Of a stretch of DNA of 64,000 nucleotides, positions 34,672 to 41,202 are shown piece by piece. A program made the translations under genes and the position numbers. The DNA comes from Kibdelosporangium banguiense. GTDB lineage: Bacteria; Actinomycetota; Actinomycetes; Mycobacteriales; Pseudonocardiaceae. The stretch's first letter is position 1. Each line of letters opens with the position of its first letter. The notes beneath the pieces were generated by a model. That model searched no databases. It had not been told where the DNA came from and saw only the letters and a program-made list of their open reading frames with translations. The stretch lies in contig NZ_JAGINW010000001.1 in the NCBI RefSeq assembly GCF_017876405.1, forward strand, positions 8,817,203 to 8,881,202, written 5' to 3'.

Positions 34672-34688
34672 TTGTGCGCAACGCACAA
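34672..34688. promoter_or_regulatory. Palindromic operator between MMPL and hydrolase genes
   Basis: TTGTGCG (34672-34678) and CGCACAA (34682-34688) are perfect inverted 7-base arms around a 3-base centre. They lie in the shared upstream region of the two divergent genes. The length and symmetry suit a TetR- or MarR-type repressor. No regulator gene is adjacent, so the binding protein is unknown. Confidence 0.5.
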
Positions 34689-34781
34689 TCACCCGATGAC
34701 TCGCGGTGCGGGCACTGCCTAGAGTGGTCACCCCTGTACCGCGAACTGTCCACGAAGGACAGTCAGATCGACGGGAGAAGC

Positions 34782-35798
34782 ATGAACGAGCGGCCGGCGC
34801 AGACCCGGGCGACAGCCGATGGTCCGGACGGCCCGATCTCGTATCTGGCCGCCGGACCGATCGACGGGCCGCTGATGGTCTTCGTGCACGGCTGGCCTTC
34901 GGTCGCGGCCACCTGGCAGCCGCAGCTGAACGCGTTCTCCTCCCGTGGTTACCGGGTCATCGCACCGGACCTCCGAGGTGTCGGTTCGTCCTCCGCGCCA
35001 ACAGATCCCAGTGCATACGCCCAGCGTCACCTCGTCGCCGACATGCACACACTGTTACGGCATCTCGGCCACGACAAGGCGATCTGGGTCTGCCACGACT
35101 GGGGATCCGCGACCGTGTGGGCACTCGCCGCACACCACCCGGAAGCGTGTGTCGCCCTCGTGAGCCTGTGCGTGCCGTACAGGACCCTGGAACGCGGCAA
35201 AGCCGAGATGCTGAAGTACGTCAACCGCGACATCTACCCCGCGGACAAGTACCCAGATGCCCAGTTCGACTACATCACGTACTACCAGGAGCACACAGAC
35301 GACGCCATCGCCGCGTTCGAAGCACAGACCGGCGAATACCTCCGGGCCTTCTACCGGCGCGGCAACCCCGATGCGATGGGCGTCCCCGCTCCAAGCGCCC
35401 AGCTCACCCGCAACGGCGGCTGGTTCGGCGGCGAGCCCGCGCCCGACAAACCGTTCGACACCCACGTCCTCACCGCAGACCTGTACGACGAACTCCACCA
35501 GTCGTTCCGCCACACCGGCTTCAGCCGCAACATCGGCCTGTACCTCAACGACGACGACAACCTGGCCTACAGCAACGAATCAGTCAACGAAGGCCGGCTC
35601 GACCTACCAGTGTTGTTCATCGAAGCAGGCTACGACTCGATCGCCGACACAGCAGTATCACGGCTACGCGACCCAATGCGAGAGTTCTGTACCAACCTGA
35701 CAGAGACATCCGTGAACGCAGGCCACTGGATCGCCCTGGAACGGCCCAACAAAGTCAACGACACTGTCGCCCACTGGCTGCGCCGAACACTGAACTGA
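34782..35798 (+). CDS. Alpha/beta hydrolase, epoxide-hydrolase-like
   Basis: A 338-residue alpha/beta hydrolase. The oxyanion motif HGWPSVAATW is near residue 30, the nucleophile elbow is CHDWGSATV (aspartate nucleophile, as in epoxide hydrolases and haloalkane dehalogenases), and a late histidine is in NAGHWIALE. The cap contains the paired tyrosines expected for epoxide ring activation (YITYYQEH, LRAFYRRG), favouring an epoxide hydrolase over a dehalogenase. GGGAGAAG precedes ATG 34782. Its stop lies two bases from the reconstructed 3' end of the intron-split tRNA on the other strand. Confidence 0.92.
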   Translation: MNERPAQTRATADGPDGPISYLAAGPIDGPLMVFVHGWPSVAATWQPQLNAFSSRGYRVIAPDLRGVGSSSAPTDPSAYAQRHLVADMHTLLRHLGHDKAIWVCHDWGSATVWALAAHHPEACVALVSLCVPYRTLERGKAEMLKYVNRDIYPADKYPDAQFDYITYYQEHTDDAIAAFEAQTGEYLRAFYRRGNPDAMGVPAPSAQLTRNGGWFGGEPAPDKPFDTHVLTADLYDELHQSFRHTGFSRNIGLYLNDDDNLAYSNESVNEGRLDLPVLFIEAGYDSIADTAVSRLRDPMREFCTNLTETSVNAGHWIALERPNKVNDTVAHWLRRTLN

Positions 35799-35799
35799 G

Positions 35800-35807
35800 T
35801 CGTCCCA
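35800..35807 (-). tRNA. 3' acceptor strand of the intron-split tRNA-Val-like gene (exon 2)
   Basis: Read on the minus strand, the eight bases just after the group II intron are TGGGACG plus A. TGGGACG pairs along its full length with the 5' acceptor CGTCCTG at 37792-37786 (five Watson-Crick pairs and two G-T pairs), and A fits the discriminator position. It completes the tRNA whose first 65 bases lie before the intron. Confidence 0.7.
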
Positions 35808-35846
35808 GTCGGGTAGCCCGGGGCATCTCAGCCCCAGGCTCCCGCA

Positions 35847-35880
35847 GATCCGTACGTGAACCTCTCGGTTCATACGGCTC
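35847..35880 (-). ncRNA. Group II intron domain V
   Basis: A 34-base hairpin on the minus strand. It begins GAGCCGTATGAACC, turns on a GAGA tetraloop and returns GGTTCACGTACGGATC, with the two-base bulge (CG/AC region) typical of domain V. This is the catalytic core of the ribozyme and the best single proof of a group II intron here. Confidence 0.88.
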
Positions 35881-35892
35881 TTGTCACCTTGA

Positions 35893-37146
35893 TCACCAGA
35901 CAGAAGTGACCCATTTCCAGTGCACGAACAGCCGGGGATACGAACGCGTGACCCCTTCAATGCACTGGCGGGCCTTCTTGACTGCCGCCAACCGTCTGTA
36001 CTTGTCGCGGATCCAGCGCACCAAGTAGGCGTTGATGCGCCCCAAGAGCGGATACAGCTTGGACTGATAGAACCGGCCGTAATACTGCATCCAACCCGCC
36101 ACGATCGGATTGATCTCCTTGGCGAGTCCCGAGAAGGTGTGATTGCCGCGCAGGTGAAGCCCCCACTTGCGGACCTCACCACTGATCTTCTTCAAGGCTT
36201 CCTTGCTGATCGCAGGCGAGAACGACAGGAACATCGCTCCCTTCTTATCCCGCGCACCACGTGCCTGGAACGTATAACCGAGGAAGGTGAAAGAGGTGTG
36301 TTCGTACGAACCGCGCCTCTTCCCATCCTGGCAATACACGATCTTGGTCTTGTCGGGATGCAACGTCAGCCCGACTTCGGCCATCCTGTTCCTCAGCGCC
36401 CGCAGAACCGCACGGGCCTGCTGCTCGCTCACGCAGTGCACTACCGCGTCATCGGCGTAGCGCTCGAACTCGACCGTCGGGAATTCCCGGGTCAGCCACA
36501 TGTCGAACGCGTAGTGCATGAACAGATTCGCCAGCACGGGAGAGACCGCCGATCCTTGCGGCGTGCCCCGGTCTCTCTCCTGCAAGGAACCATCCGGGAG
36601 CTGCAACGGGGCAGCAAGCCACCGTTTCACATACAGCAGCACCCAACTGGCGTCGGTGTGTGCTTCCACAGCCTTGACGATGAGATCCCACCGGACGCTG
36701 TCGAAGAACTTCTGGATATCGAGGTCGATAACCCAGTCGCGCTTCCAACACCGCTTCCGGCAGCGTTCCACCGCTTGCAGGGCGGACCGCTTCGGCCGGT
36801 ACCCCCAGGAGTCATCGTGGAACGCCGGTTCCACGCGTTCTCCCAGATGACGGGCCACTACAGTCTGTGCCACCCTGTCGGCGACCGTGGGCACGCCCAA
36901 CAGGCGCACCCCGCCACCGTGCTGCTTCGGAATTTCCACCGCGAGCACTGGAGGCGGAAAGTACGATCCCGAGGACATGCGATTCCAGATCTTGTACAGA
37001 TTGTTCTTCAGATCGGCCTCGAACTCCTCGATGGACTGCCCGTCCACCCCTGGCGCTCCCTTGTTCTTCCTCACCTCCTGGAAGGCCTCCCAGACCTCCC
37101 ACTTCGAGATATCAAACGGTCTGCCTTGCGACTTCAGTTTGTTCAC
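35893..37146 (-). CDS. ltrA: Group II intron reverse transcriptase/maturase
   Basis: About 417 residues. Reverse transcriptase motifs are in order: KNKGAPGVDGQSIEEFE near residue 25, the RPLGIP-equivalent RLLGVPTVADRVAQ, the palm motif DLDIQKFFDS, TPQGSAVSPVLANLF, and the catalytic YADD near 230-233. The maturase (X) domain follows with WMQYYGRFYQSKL and INAYLVRWIRDKYRRL. There is no HNH endonuclease domain after it, so mobility would rely on replication forks or on reverse splicing without second-strand cleavage. GTG 37146 is chosen because GGGAGGAG lies just upstream; an earlier GTG at 37164 is less likely. It should help splice the surrounding intron. Confidence 0.93.
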   Translation of the reverse strand: MNKLKSQGRPFDISKWEVWEAFQEVRKNKGAPGVDGQSIEEFEADLKNNLYKIWNRMSSGSYFPPPVLAVEIPKQHGGGVRLLGVPTVADRVAQTVVARHLGERVEPAFHDDSWGYRPKRSALQAVERCRKRCWKRDWVIDLDIQKFFDSVRWDLIVKAVEAHTDASWVLLYVKRWLAAPLQLPDGSLQERDRGTPQGSAVSPVLANLFMHYAFDMWLTREFPTVEFERYADDAVVHCVSEQQARAVLRALRNRMAEVGLTLHPDKTKIVYCQDGKRRGSYEHTSFTFLGYTFQARGARDKKGAMFLSFSPAISKEALKKISGEVRKWGLHLRGNHTFSGLAKEINPIVAGWMQYYGRFYQSKLYPLLGRINAYLVRWIRDKYRRLAAVKKARQCIEGVTRSYPRLFVHWKWVTSVW

Positions 37147-37727
37147 GTAGCTCCTCCCAGGCACATGCCTGGTTGACTAAAAGAACAGAACCACAGATGA
37201 CCCAGCCCCTTCGCTCCACCTCCATTACAGAGGCTTCGGCACTACTACGAGCCGGTCCGCCAGCCGACCCCGCGTCGGTACTCAGTCTCTTACGGTTTAG
37301 CCGCTTGAAATTCTCCCTCTCGCCGTCCACAAGGGACAGCAGTGTCGGGGCAAGCCTTCTCACGTTCCCCGTGGAAGCAGCAGATCAGGCTCACGTCGCC
37401 TCCATGCCGGACACCACCTGGCCAGTCGACGGGCACCCGCCAGGCTCATCCCGGGATTTCCTGGACACCCCGGTTTTGATGTCAACTGATTCGATTTCGA
37501 CACGTCAGCAGCGATTCGCTTGCGCTCGTCTTCCTGATCCCTACCTGACACCTATCTGATGCCTTTTCCTCATCGCTCACCACGACAGTCTTCAGCTAAC
37601 GCAGCATGAGGCGGTTTGAAGCCTCCCCCCGCAGGGCGGCTCCGAAGGGCCACAACCTTCATCTTCCACGTGGCATCGCTTCGGGAACTCTGCCTACATC
37701 CAAGCTCCTTCCACGTTCGTGACACAC

Positions 37728-37792
37728 CCAGGGTTCGAACCTGGGACCTTCCGCGCGTCGGGCGGACGCTCTACCGACTGAGCTACAGGACG
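37728..37792 (-). tRNA. tRNA-Val(GAC)-like, exon 1 (split by group II intron)
   Basis: Sixty-five bases fit a tRNA cloverleaf exactly up to the end of the T-stem. The parts are acceptor 5' strand CGTCCTG, TA, D-arm GCTC/GAGC, anticodon stem TCCGC/GCGGA with loop CCGACGC, a 5-base variable loop and T-arm CCAGG-TTCGAAC-CCTGG. The anticodon position reads GAC (valine), but base 33 is C instead of the near-universal U, so decoding is doubtful. The next base starts the intron GTGTG. The missing acceptor strand is at 35807-35800. Confidence 0.75.
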
Positions 37793-37799
37793 GGTGTTG

Positions 37800-37868
37800 T
37801 GGAAGACAAGGGTGTCGAGCCCTTCCCGGCGATCTTGCAAGGATCACCTGCGCTCCGGCGCGTCTCCC
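37800..37868 (-). tRNA. tRNA-Ala(TGC) with shortened D-arm
   Basis: A 69-base tRNA-like sequence. The acceptor GGGAGAC pairs with GTCTTCC and places a G3-T70 pair, the alanine identity element; the discriminator is A. The anticodon loop CTTGCAA gives TGC on stem TGATC/GATCG, and the T-stem is AAGGG/CCCTT with loop CTCGACA (C instead of T at 54). Only 15 bases lie between acceptor and anticodon stem, forming a small D hairpin GCGC-CGGA-GCGC. This compressed D-arm is atypical of host tRNAs. Confidence 0.7.
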
Positions 37869-37879
37869 CGGGTGGTGCG

Positions 37880-37952
37880 CTGCTCGTCGAGGGTTCGAAC
37901 CTCGGTCTCCGGAGTCAGAATCCGGTGTCCATGCCACCTGGACCAACGAGCA
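37880..37952 (-). tRNA. tRNA-Gln(CTG)
   Basis: A complete 73-base cloverleaf: acceptor TGCTCGT pairs perfectly with ACGAGCA, D-arm GTCC/GGAC with AGG in the loop, and anticodon stem CCGGA/TCCGG with loop TTCTGAC (anticodon CTG). A 4-base variable loop follows, then T-arm CGAGG-TTCGAAC-CCTCG. CCA is not encoded. It lies 13 bases after tRNA-Tyr and 11 bases before tRNA-Ala on the minus strand. Confidence 0.88.
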
Positions 37953-37965
37953 AAGAGAAAAACCG

Positions 37966-37993
37966 TGGTGGAGGATGGAGTCGAACCATCACT
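37966..37993 (-). tRNA. tRNA-Tyr 3' part (cut by IS element)
   Basis: This piece holds the end of the variable arm (AGT, the IS target duplication), T-arm GATGG-TTCGACT-CCATC, acceptor 3' strand CTCCACC and discriminator A. It matches the 5' part at 38937-38993 across the IS element: GGTGGAG there pairs with CTCCACC here. Confidence 0.85.
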
Positions 37994-38087
37994 GAGCGCT
38001 TTTCATCCTGGTGTGGATATGTTGGTGGGTAAGGGATCCGAGGTGACAAGGTGATGTTCATCGGCGTGTCGTTACCGCGGACGTGAC

Positions 38088-38145
38088 GAAGCCCTTGGTA
38101 GGACAGCAATCGACCAAGATCCATGTCCGTACAACCAAGGGCTTC
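38088..38145 (+). other. Long-armed inverted repeat in front of the transposase start
   Basis: GAAGCCCTTGGT (38088-38099) and ACCAAGGGCTTC (38134-38145) are perfect 12-base inverted arms. The right arm ends two bases before the transposase ATG. RNA reading in from outside the element would fold this hairpin and hide the start, as known protective structures in other insertion sequences do. A transcript starting inside the loop would not. That role is inferred. Confidence 0.6.
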
Positions 38146-38147
38146 AG

Positions 38148-38927
38148 ATGCTGTTTTACCGTGCCGCGCTGCCGTTGTCACGTCAGACCCTGACCTTCGT
38201 GTCCGATCTCATCCGCGCTCACCGCCGAGAGCTGGGCTCGGCGTGGCGCAAGCTCAACCCAGGCCAGCAGGCGCTGTCGGTGCTGGTGTATCTGCGTAAG
38301 GGTGAACCGTTCGCGCAGGTCGGCGCCGGGTTCGACATCTCCACCGCGACCTGCTGGCGGTATGTCAACGAAACCGTCGAGTTGCTGGCTGCTCGGGCGC
38401 CCAAGCTCCGGGCGGCGTTGCGGAAGGCCAAACGCGAGAAGATGGCGTACGTGATCATCGACGGCACGCTGATCCCGATCGACCGGATCGCCGTCGACCG
38501 GCCGTTCTACTCCGGCAAGCACAAGCGCCATGGGGTGAACTTGCAGGTGATCGCGTCTCCGGATGGGACGATCCTGTGGGTGTCCGGCGAGTTGCCGGGC
38601 AGCACGCACGACACCGCGGCCGCCCGGATCTGGAACATCCTCGCCGCGCTGCGCGATGCGGGGCTGATCGCGTTGGGTGACAAGGGCTACCACGGCTACG
38701 ACGAGACCAGCCAACAGGTGATCACCCCGTACAAGGGCAAGAACAAACCCGAGTCGCAGAAGGATGCCAACCGCGCTCACGCTCGGCTGCGCGGCCCCGG
38801 CGAACGCGCCAACGCCCAGCTCAAGTACTGGCGCATCCTGCACAAAGTCCGTGTCAGCCCGCATCGCATCGGCCGACTCGCCAAGGCCATCCACGTCCTA
38901 CAGAACTACGAGGTCACCGCAGGATGA
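38148..38927 (+). CDS. IS5-family transposase (DDE_Tnp_4-like)
   Basis: A 259-residue DDE transposase. An N-terminal helix-turn-helix (LSVLVYLRKGEPFAQVGAGF, then ISTATCWRYVNETVELL) precedes the catalytic core: first aspartate in VIIDGTLIPIDRI, second in GELPGSTHDTAAAR, and the GDKGYHGYD segment. The terminal glutamate is in RGPGERANAQLKYW, with the helix bearing LKYWRILHKVR. The frame is intact from ATG to TGA and fills most of the 943-bp element, so the element may be active. Confidence 0.92.
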   Translation: MLFYRAALPLSRQTLTFVSDLIRAHRRELGSAWRKLNPGQQALSVLVYLRKGEPFAQVGAGFDISTATCWRYVNETVELLAARAPKLRAALRKAKREKMAYVIIDGTLIPIDRIAVDRPFYSGKHKRHGVNLQVIASPDGTILWVSGELPGSTHDTAAARIWNILAALRDAGLIALGDKGYHGYDETSQQVITPYKGKNKPESQKDANRAHARLRGPGERANAQLKYWRILHKVRVSPHRIGRLAKAIHVLQNYEVTAG

Positions 38928-38936
38928 AAAAGGCTC

Positions 38937-38993
38937 ACTGTCACAAGGACGCCCGGTTTACAGCCGGGTCGGGCTCCGCAGCCCATCTCCACC
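38937..38993 (-). tRNA. tRNA-Tyr(GTA) 5' part (cut by IS element)
   Basis: On the minus strand from 38993: acceptor GGTGGAG, AT, D-arm GGGC-TGCGGA-GCCC, anticodon stem CCCGG/CCGGG with loop CTGTAAA (anticodon GTA), then the long class II variable arm CGTCCTTGTGACAGT, where the IS has entered. Joined to 37993-37966 over one AGT it gives an 82-base tRNA-Tyr. Confidence 0.85.
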
Positions 38994-39334
38994 ATTCTTG
39001 GAAAAATCGCGCGAAAACAAAACATGGAAAACAAAAAAACCGCCTCACCGGACTCCCGGCTGGCGGCTCCCACAGTCATGACCCAGAAGTCACGGCGGAG
39101 AGCCAGAGCAGCGATAACGCTGGACCTGCCCGCGGACACGCTGACCCGCGGCGGCGACGGCCGAATAACGGCCCTGCACCTGCTGCTGGATCACCATGAT
39201 GTCCCCTCGGCTCGTTTGTGTGAATTCATCATGACCGACCCCGCAGGCAATCGTCAATCCTGTTTTCGCGGAATTGTGGCGACGCGTGGCCCGGCACAGG
39301 TGTGACTGAGCCGGCAGCGGGGTATCTGGCGGGC
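38994..39334. other. Stretch without a convincing gene
   Basis: About 340 bases between the tRNA-Tyr start and the acyl-CoA dehydrogenase. It begins with an AT-rich patch (38994-39040) that could hold the tRNA array promoter on the minus strand, then the terminator-like hairpin at 39033-39066. A 93-codon plus-strand frame (39024-39305) has no recognisable motifs or ribosome site and is not called as a gene. Confidence 0.5.
39033..39066 (-). terminator. Rho-independent terminator upstream of the tRNA array
   Basis: On the minus strand CCGCC and GCCGG arms (39066-39062, 39060-39056) pair with CCGGT and GGCGG, closing a GAGT-type loop. Seven T residues follow (39039-39033). This is the only T-tailed hairpin I recognised in the window. 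It points into the tRNA array and would isolate it from transcription coming from the right. Confidence 0.6.
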
Positions 39335-41140
39335 ATGACCGATGTACTCACCACTGTCCTTGATGGCCGGTGGGCCGGGTTGAAGCAGCGTTTGCGGGGG
39401 CGGATGGCCGCCACGAAGCCGGCCGATCCGGTCGGGCTGGACATCGAGAGCCACCGGGCGCAGGTCCAGCAGCAGTTGCATGAGCTGGCCGAGGCTGGAT
39501 ATTCCGAGGTCAGCGACGATGTCGGTGGTTCTGTCATCTCGTTTCAGATGCTGGGGTACGGCGATCTCTCCCTGATGGTCAAGGCCGGGGTTCAGTGGGG
39601 TCTGTTCGGTGGTGCCGTGCAGATGCTGGGGACCGGGCGTCACCACGAGAGGTATCTGCCGGACATTGTGTCGCTGGAGCTGCCTGGGTGCTTCGCGATG
39701 ACCGAGACGGGGCACGGATCGGATGTGCAGCATCTGCGCACGACCGCGACCTACGACAACGGCCACTTCATTGTGGACACTCCCGATCTGAGTGCACGTA
39801 AGGACTACATCGGCAACGCTGCCCGTGACGGCCGGATGGCTGTGGTGTTCGCGCAGCTGATCACCGGTGGCCGGGATTACGGCGTGCACGCGTTCCTTGT
39901 CCCGATCCGGGATGGGCAGGGGCGGCCGATGGCTGGTGTGCGGATCGAGGACTGCGGGCCGAAGGCGGGCCTCAATGGGGTGGACAACGGCCGGCTGTGG
40001 TTCGACCAGGTCAGGGTTCCGCGGGAGAACCTGCTCAACCGGTACGGCGACGTCGCTGAAGACGGCACGTACTCCAGCCCGATCGAGAGCGACAGCCGCC
40101 GGTTCTTCACGATGCTGGGCACCCTCGTGCGTGGCCGGATCAGCGTGGCGGGTGGTGCGGGAAGCGCGACACAACGGGCGCTCACTATCGCTGTCAGGCG
40201 CGCCGAGACACGACGCCAGTTCCGGCGGCCAGGCGGTGACGAAGAGGTCGTGCTGCTCGATTACCTTGCCCACCAACGAAAGCTGCTGCCCGCACTGGCG
40301 ACCACGTACGCGTTGCACTTCGCCCAGGAAGAACTTGTCGGCATGCTGCACGAGGTCCAAAGTGCACAGGTTCCCGACGAGCGGGCTCAGCGTCAGCTCG
40401 AATCACGCGCCGCGGGCATCAAGGCGGTTGCGACCTGGCACGCCACAAGCACGATCCAGACAGCCCGTGAAGCCTGCGGCGGATCGGGCTATCTGGCCGA
40501 GAACATCCTGCCCGGCCTGAAAGCCGACACCGATGTCTTCACCACGTTCGAAGGCGACAACACCGTCCTGCTGCAACTTGTCGCCAAAGGACTGCTCACC
40601 GACTACCGGGACAACTTCGCCGATCTGAGCCCGCTCGCCACCGCCCGCCTGGTCGCCGAGCAGCTGATGGGTGCCGTGCTCGAGCGTCTGCCCGCCCGGC
40701 AGCTCGTCGAGAGCAGTGATCTGCGTGACCGCTCGTGGCACCGGCAACTGTTCCAGGACCGCGAAGAACACGTGCTTGCCGGTCTGGCTCGTCGGCTGCG
40801 TGCCGCGGCGTCTGCTTCCGCCGACCCGTTCGACGTTTTCAACGATGCCCAGGATCACGTGTTGCGGGCCGGCCGCGTCCACATTGACCGGCTTGTCCTT
40901 GATGCGTTCGTCAACGGCATCGACCGGAGCCCAGACAAGGATCTCCTCGAACAGGTCTGCGACCTCTACGTCCTGAGCACAGTGGAGGCGGACCGGGCGT
41001 GGTTCCTGGAACACGGCAGGCTCTCCCCCGCCCGGGCCAAGAAGGTGGTCGTCGAGGTCAACACGCTCGGCAAGCAACTGCGCCCGCACGCCACCACCCT
41101 GGTCAACGCCTTCGCCATCCCGGAGCAATACCTGCCCTGA
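39335..41140 (+). CDS. Acyl-CoA dehydrogenase/oxidase family protein
   Basis: About 601 residues from ATG 39335 (a GTG 33 bases earlier is in frame). The protein has the acyl-CoA oxidase-like plan: the FAD-contact segment LPGCFAMTETGHGSDVQHL near residue 130, and the mid-domain substrate-loop region FLVPIRDGQGRPMAGVRI. The C-terminal helical domain has EACGGSGYLAENILPGLKAD and FEGDNTVLLQ, where the E of EACGG or FEGDN could act as catalytic base. The length (about 600) is closer to acyl-CoA oxidases than to 380-residue dehydrogenases. It stands alone and probably acts in beta-oxidation of long acyl chains. Confidence 0.92.
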   Translation: MTDVLTTVLDGRWAGLKQRLRGRMAATKPADPVGLDIESHRAQVQQQLHELAEAGYSEVSDDVGGSVISFQMLGYGDLSLMVKAGVQWGLFGGAVQMLGTGRHHERYLPDIVSLELPGCFAMTETGHGSDVQHLRTTATYDNGHFIVDTPDLSARKDYIGNAARDGRMAVVFAQLITGGRDYGVHAFLVPIRDGQGRPMAGVRIEDCGPKAGLNGVDNGRLWFDQVRVPRENLLNRYGDVAEDGTYSSPIESDSRRFFTMLGTLVRGRISVAGGAGSATQRALTIAVRRAETRRQFRRPGGDEEVVLLDYLAHQRKLLPALATTYALHFAQEELVGMLHEVQSAQVPDERAQRQLESRAAGIKAVATWHATSTIQTAREACGGSGYLAENILPGLKADTDVFTTFEGDNTVLLQLVAKGLLTDYRDNFADLSPLATARLVAEQLMGAVLERLPARQLVESSDLRDRSWHRQLFQDREEHVLAGLARRLRAAASASADPFDVFNDAQDHVLRAGRVHIDRLVLDAFVNGIDRSPDKDLLEQVCDLYVLSTVEADRAWFLEHGRLSPARAKKVVVEVNTLGKQLRPHATTLVNAFAIPEQYLP

Positions 41141-41202
41141 CAAGGTGTGCCCGGGGCTCATGACTGCGAGAATTGCGCGGCGACGCCATTTCAGGAGGTC
41201 CG

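Larger units (their letters stand above)
35808..37727 (-). mobile_element. Group II intron with reverse transcriptase, inserted in a tRNA gene
   Basis: A complete 1920-base group II intron. The 5' end is GTGTG (37727-37723), matching the GUGYG consensus, and the 3' end is CCCGAC (AY ending) at 35808. Domain V is a 34-base hairpin at 35847-35880 beginning GAGCCGTATG and ending ACGTACGGATC, with the AGC catalytic triad region. Domain VI follows at 35808-35846 with an unpaired A near its 3' side. The reverse transcriptase is encoded inside domain IV. The 5' exon ends in CCTGG, and CCAGG occurs twice on the same strand in domain I (positions 37417-37421 and 37460-37464), candidates for EBS1. Boundaries come from consensus plus the tRNA fit. 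Confidence 0.88.
37994..38936 (+). mobile_element. IS5-family insertion sequence (ISL2-like target preference)
   Basis: A 943-bp element bounded by imperfect inverted repeats: the left end starts GAGCGCTTTTCATCCTG and the right end, read inward, starts GAGCCTTTTTCATCCTG (15 of 17 match). Both sides carry the direct repeat ACT (37991-37993 and 38937-38939). Joining the flanks over one ACT restores a full tRNA-Tyr, which fixes the boundaries independently. Within the IS5 family, the ISL2 group is described as duplicating ANT, which fits ACT. One transposase gene on the plus strand. Confidence 0.88.

Noticed and set aside
32913..35798. A very long plus-strand frame antisense to the MMPL gene and joined to the hydrolase
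   Set aside because: The part before 34782 is rich in Arg, Gln and His with no motif, as expected of a frame opposite a GC-rich gene; the hydrolase starts at its own ATG with a ribosome site.
37966..38010. A tRNA-Phe(GAA)-like 3' half
   Set aside because: The GAA anticodon-like bases belong to the IS terminal repeat. Only the T-arm and acceptor are tRNA, and they pair with the tRNA-Tyr 5' half beyond the IS.
39024..39305. A 93-codon open frame on the plus strand between the tRNA array and the acyl-CoA dehydrogenase
   Set aside because: No ribosome site, no motif and it begins inside the terminator region; treated as chance.
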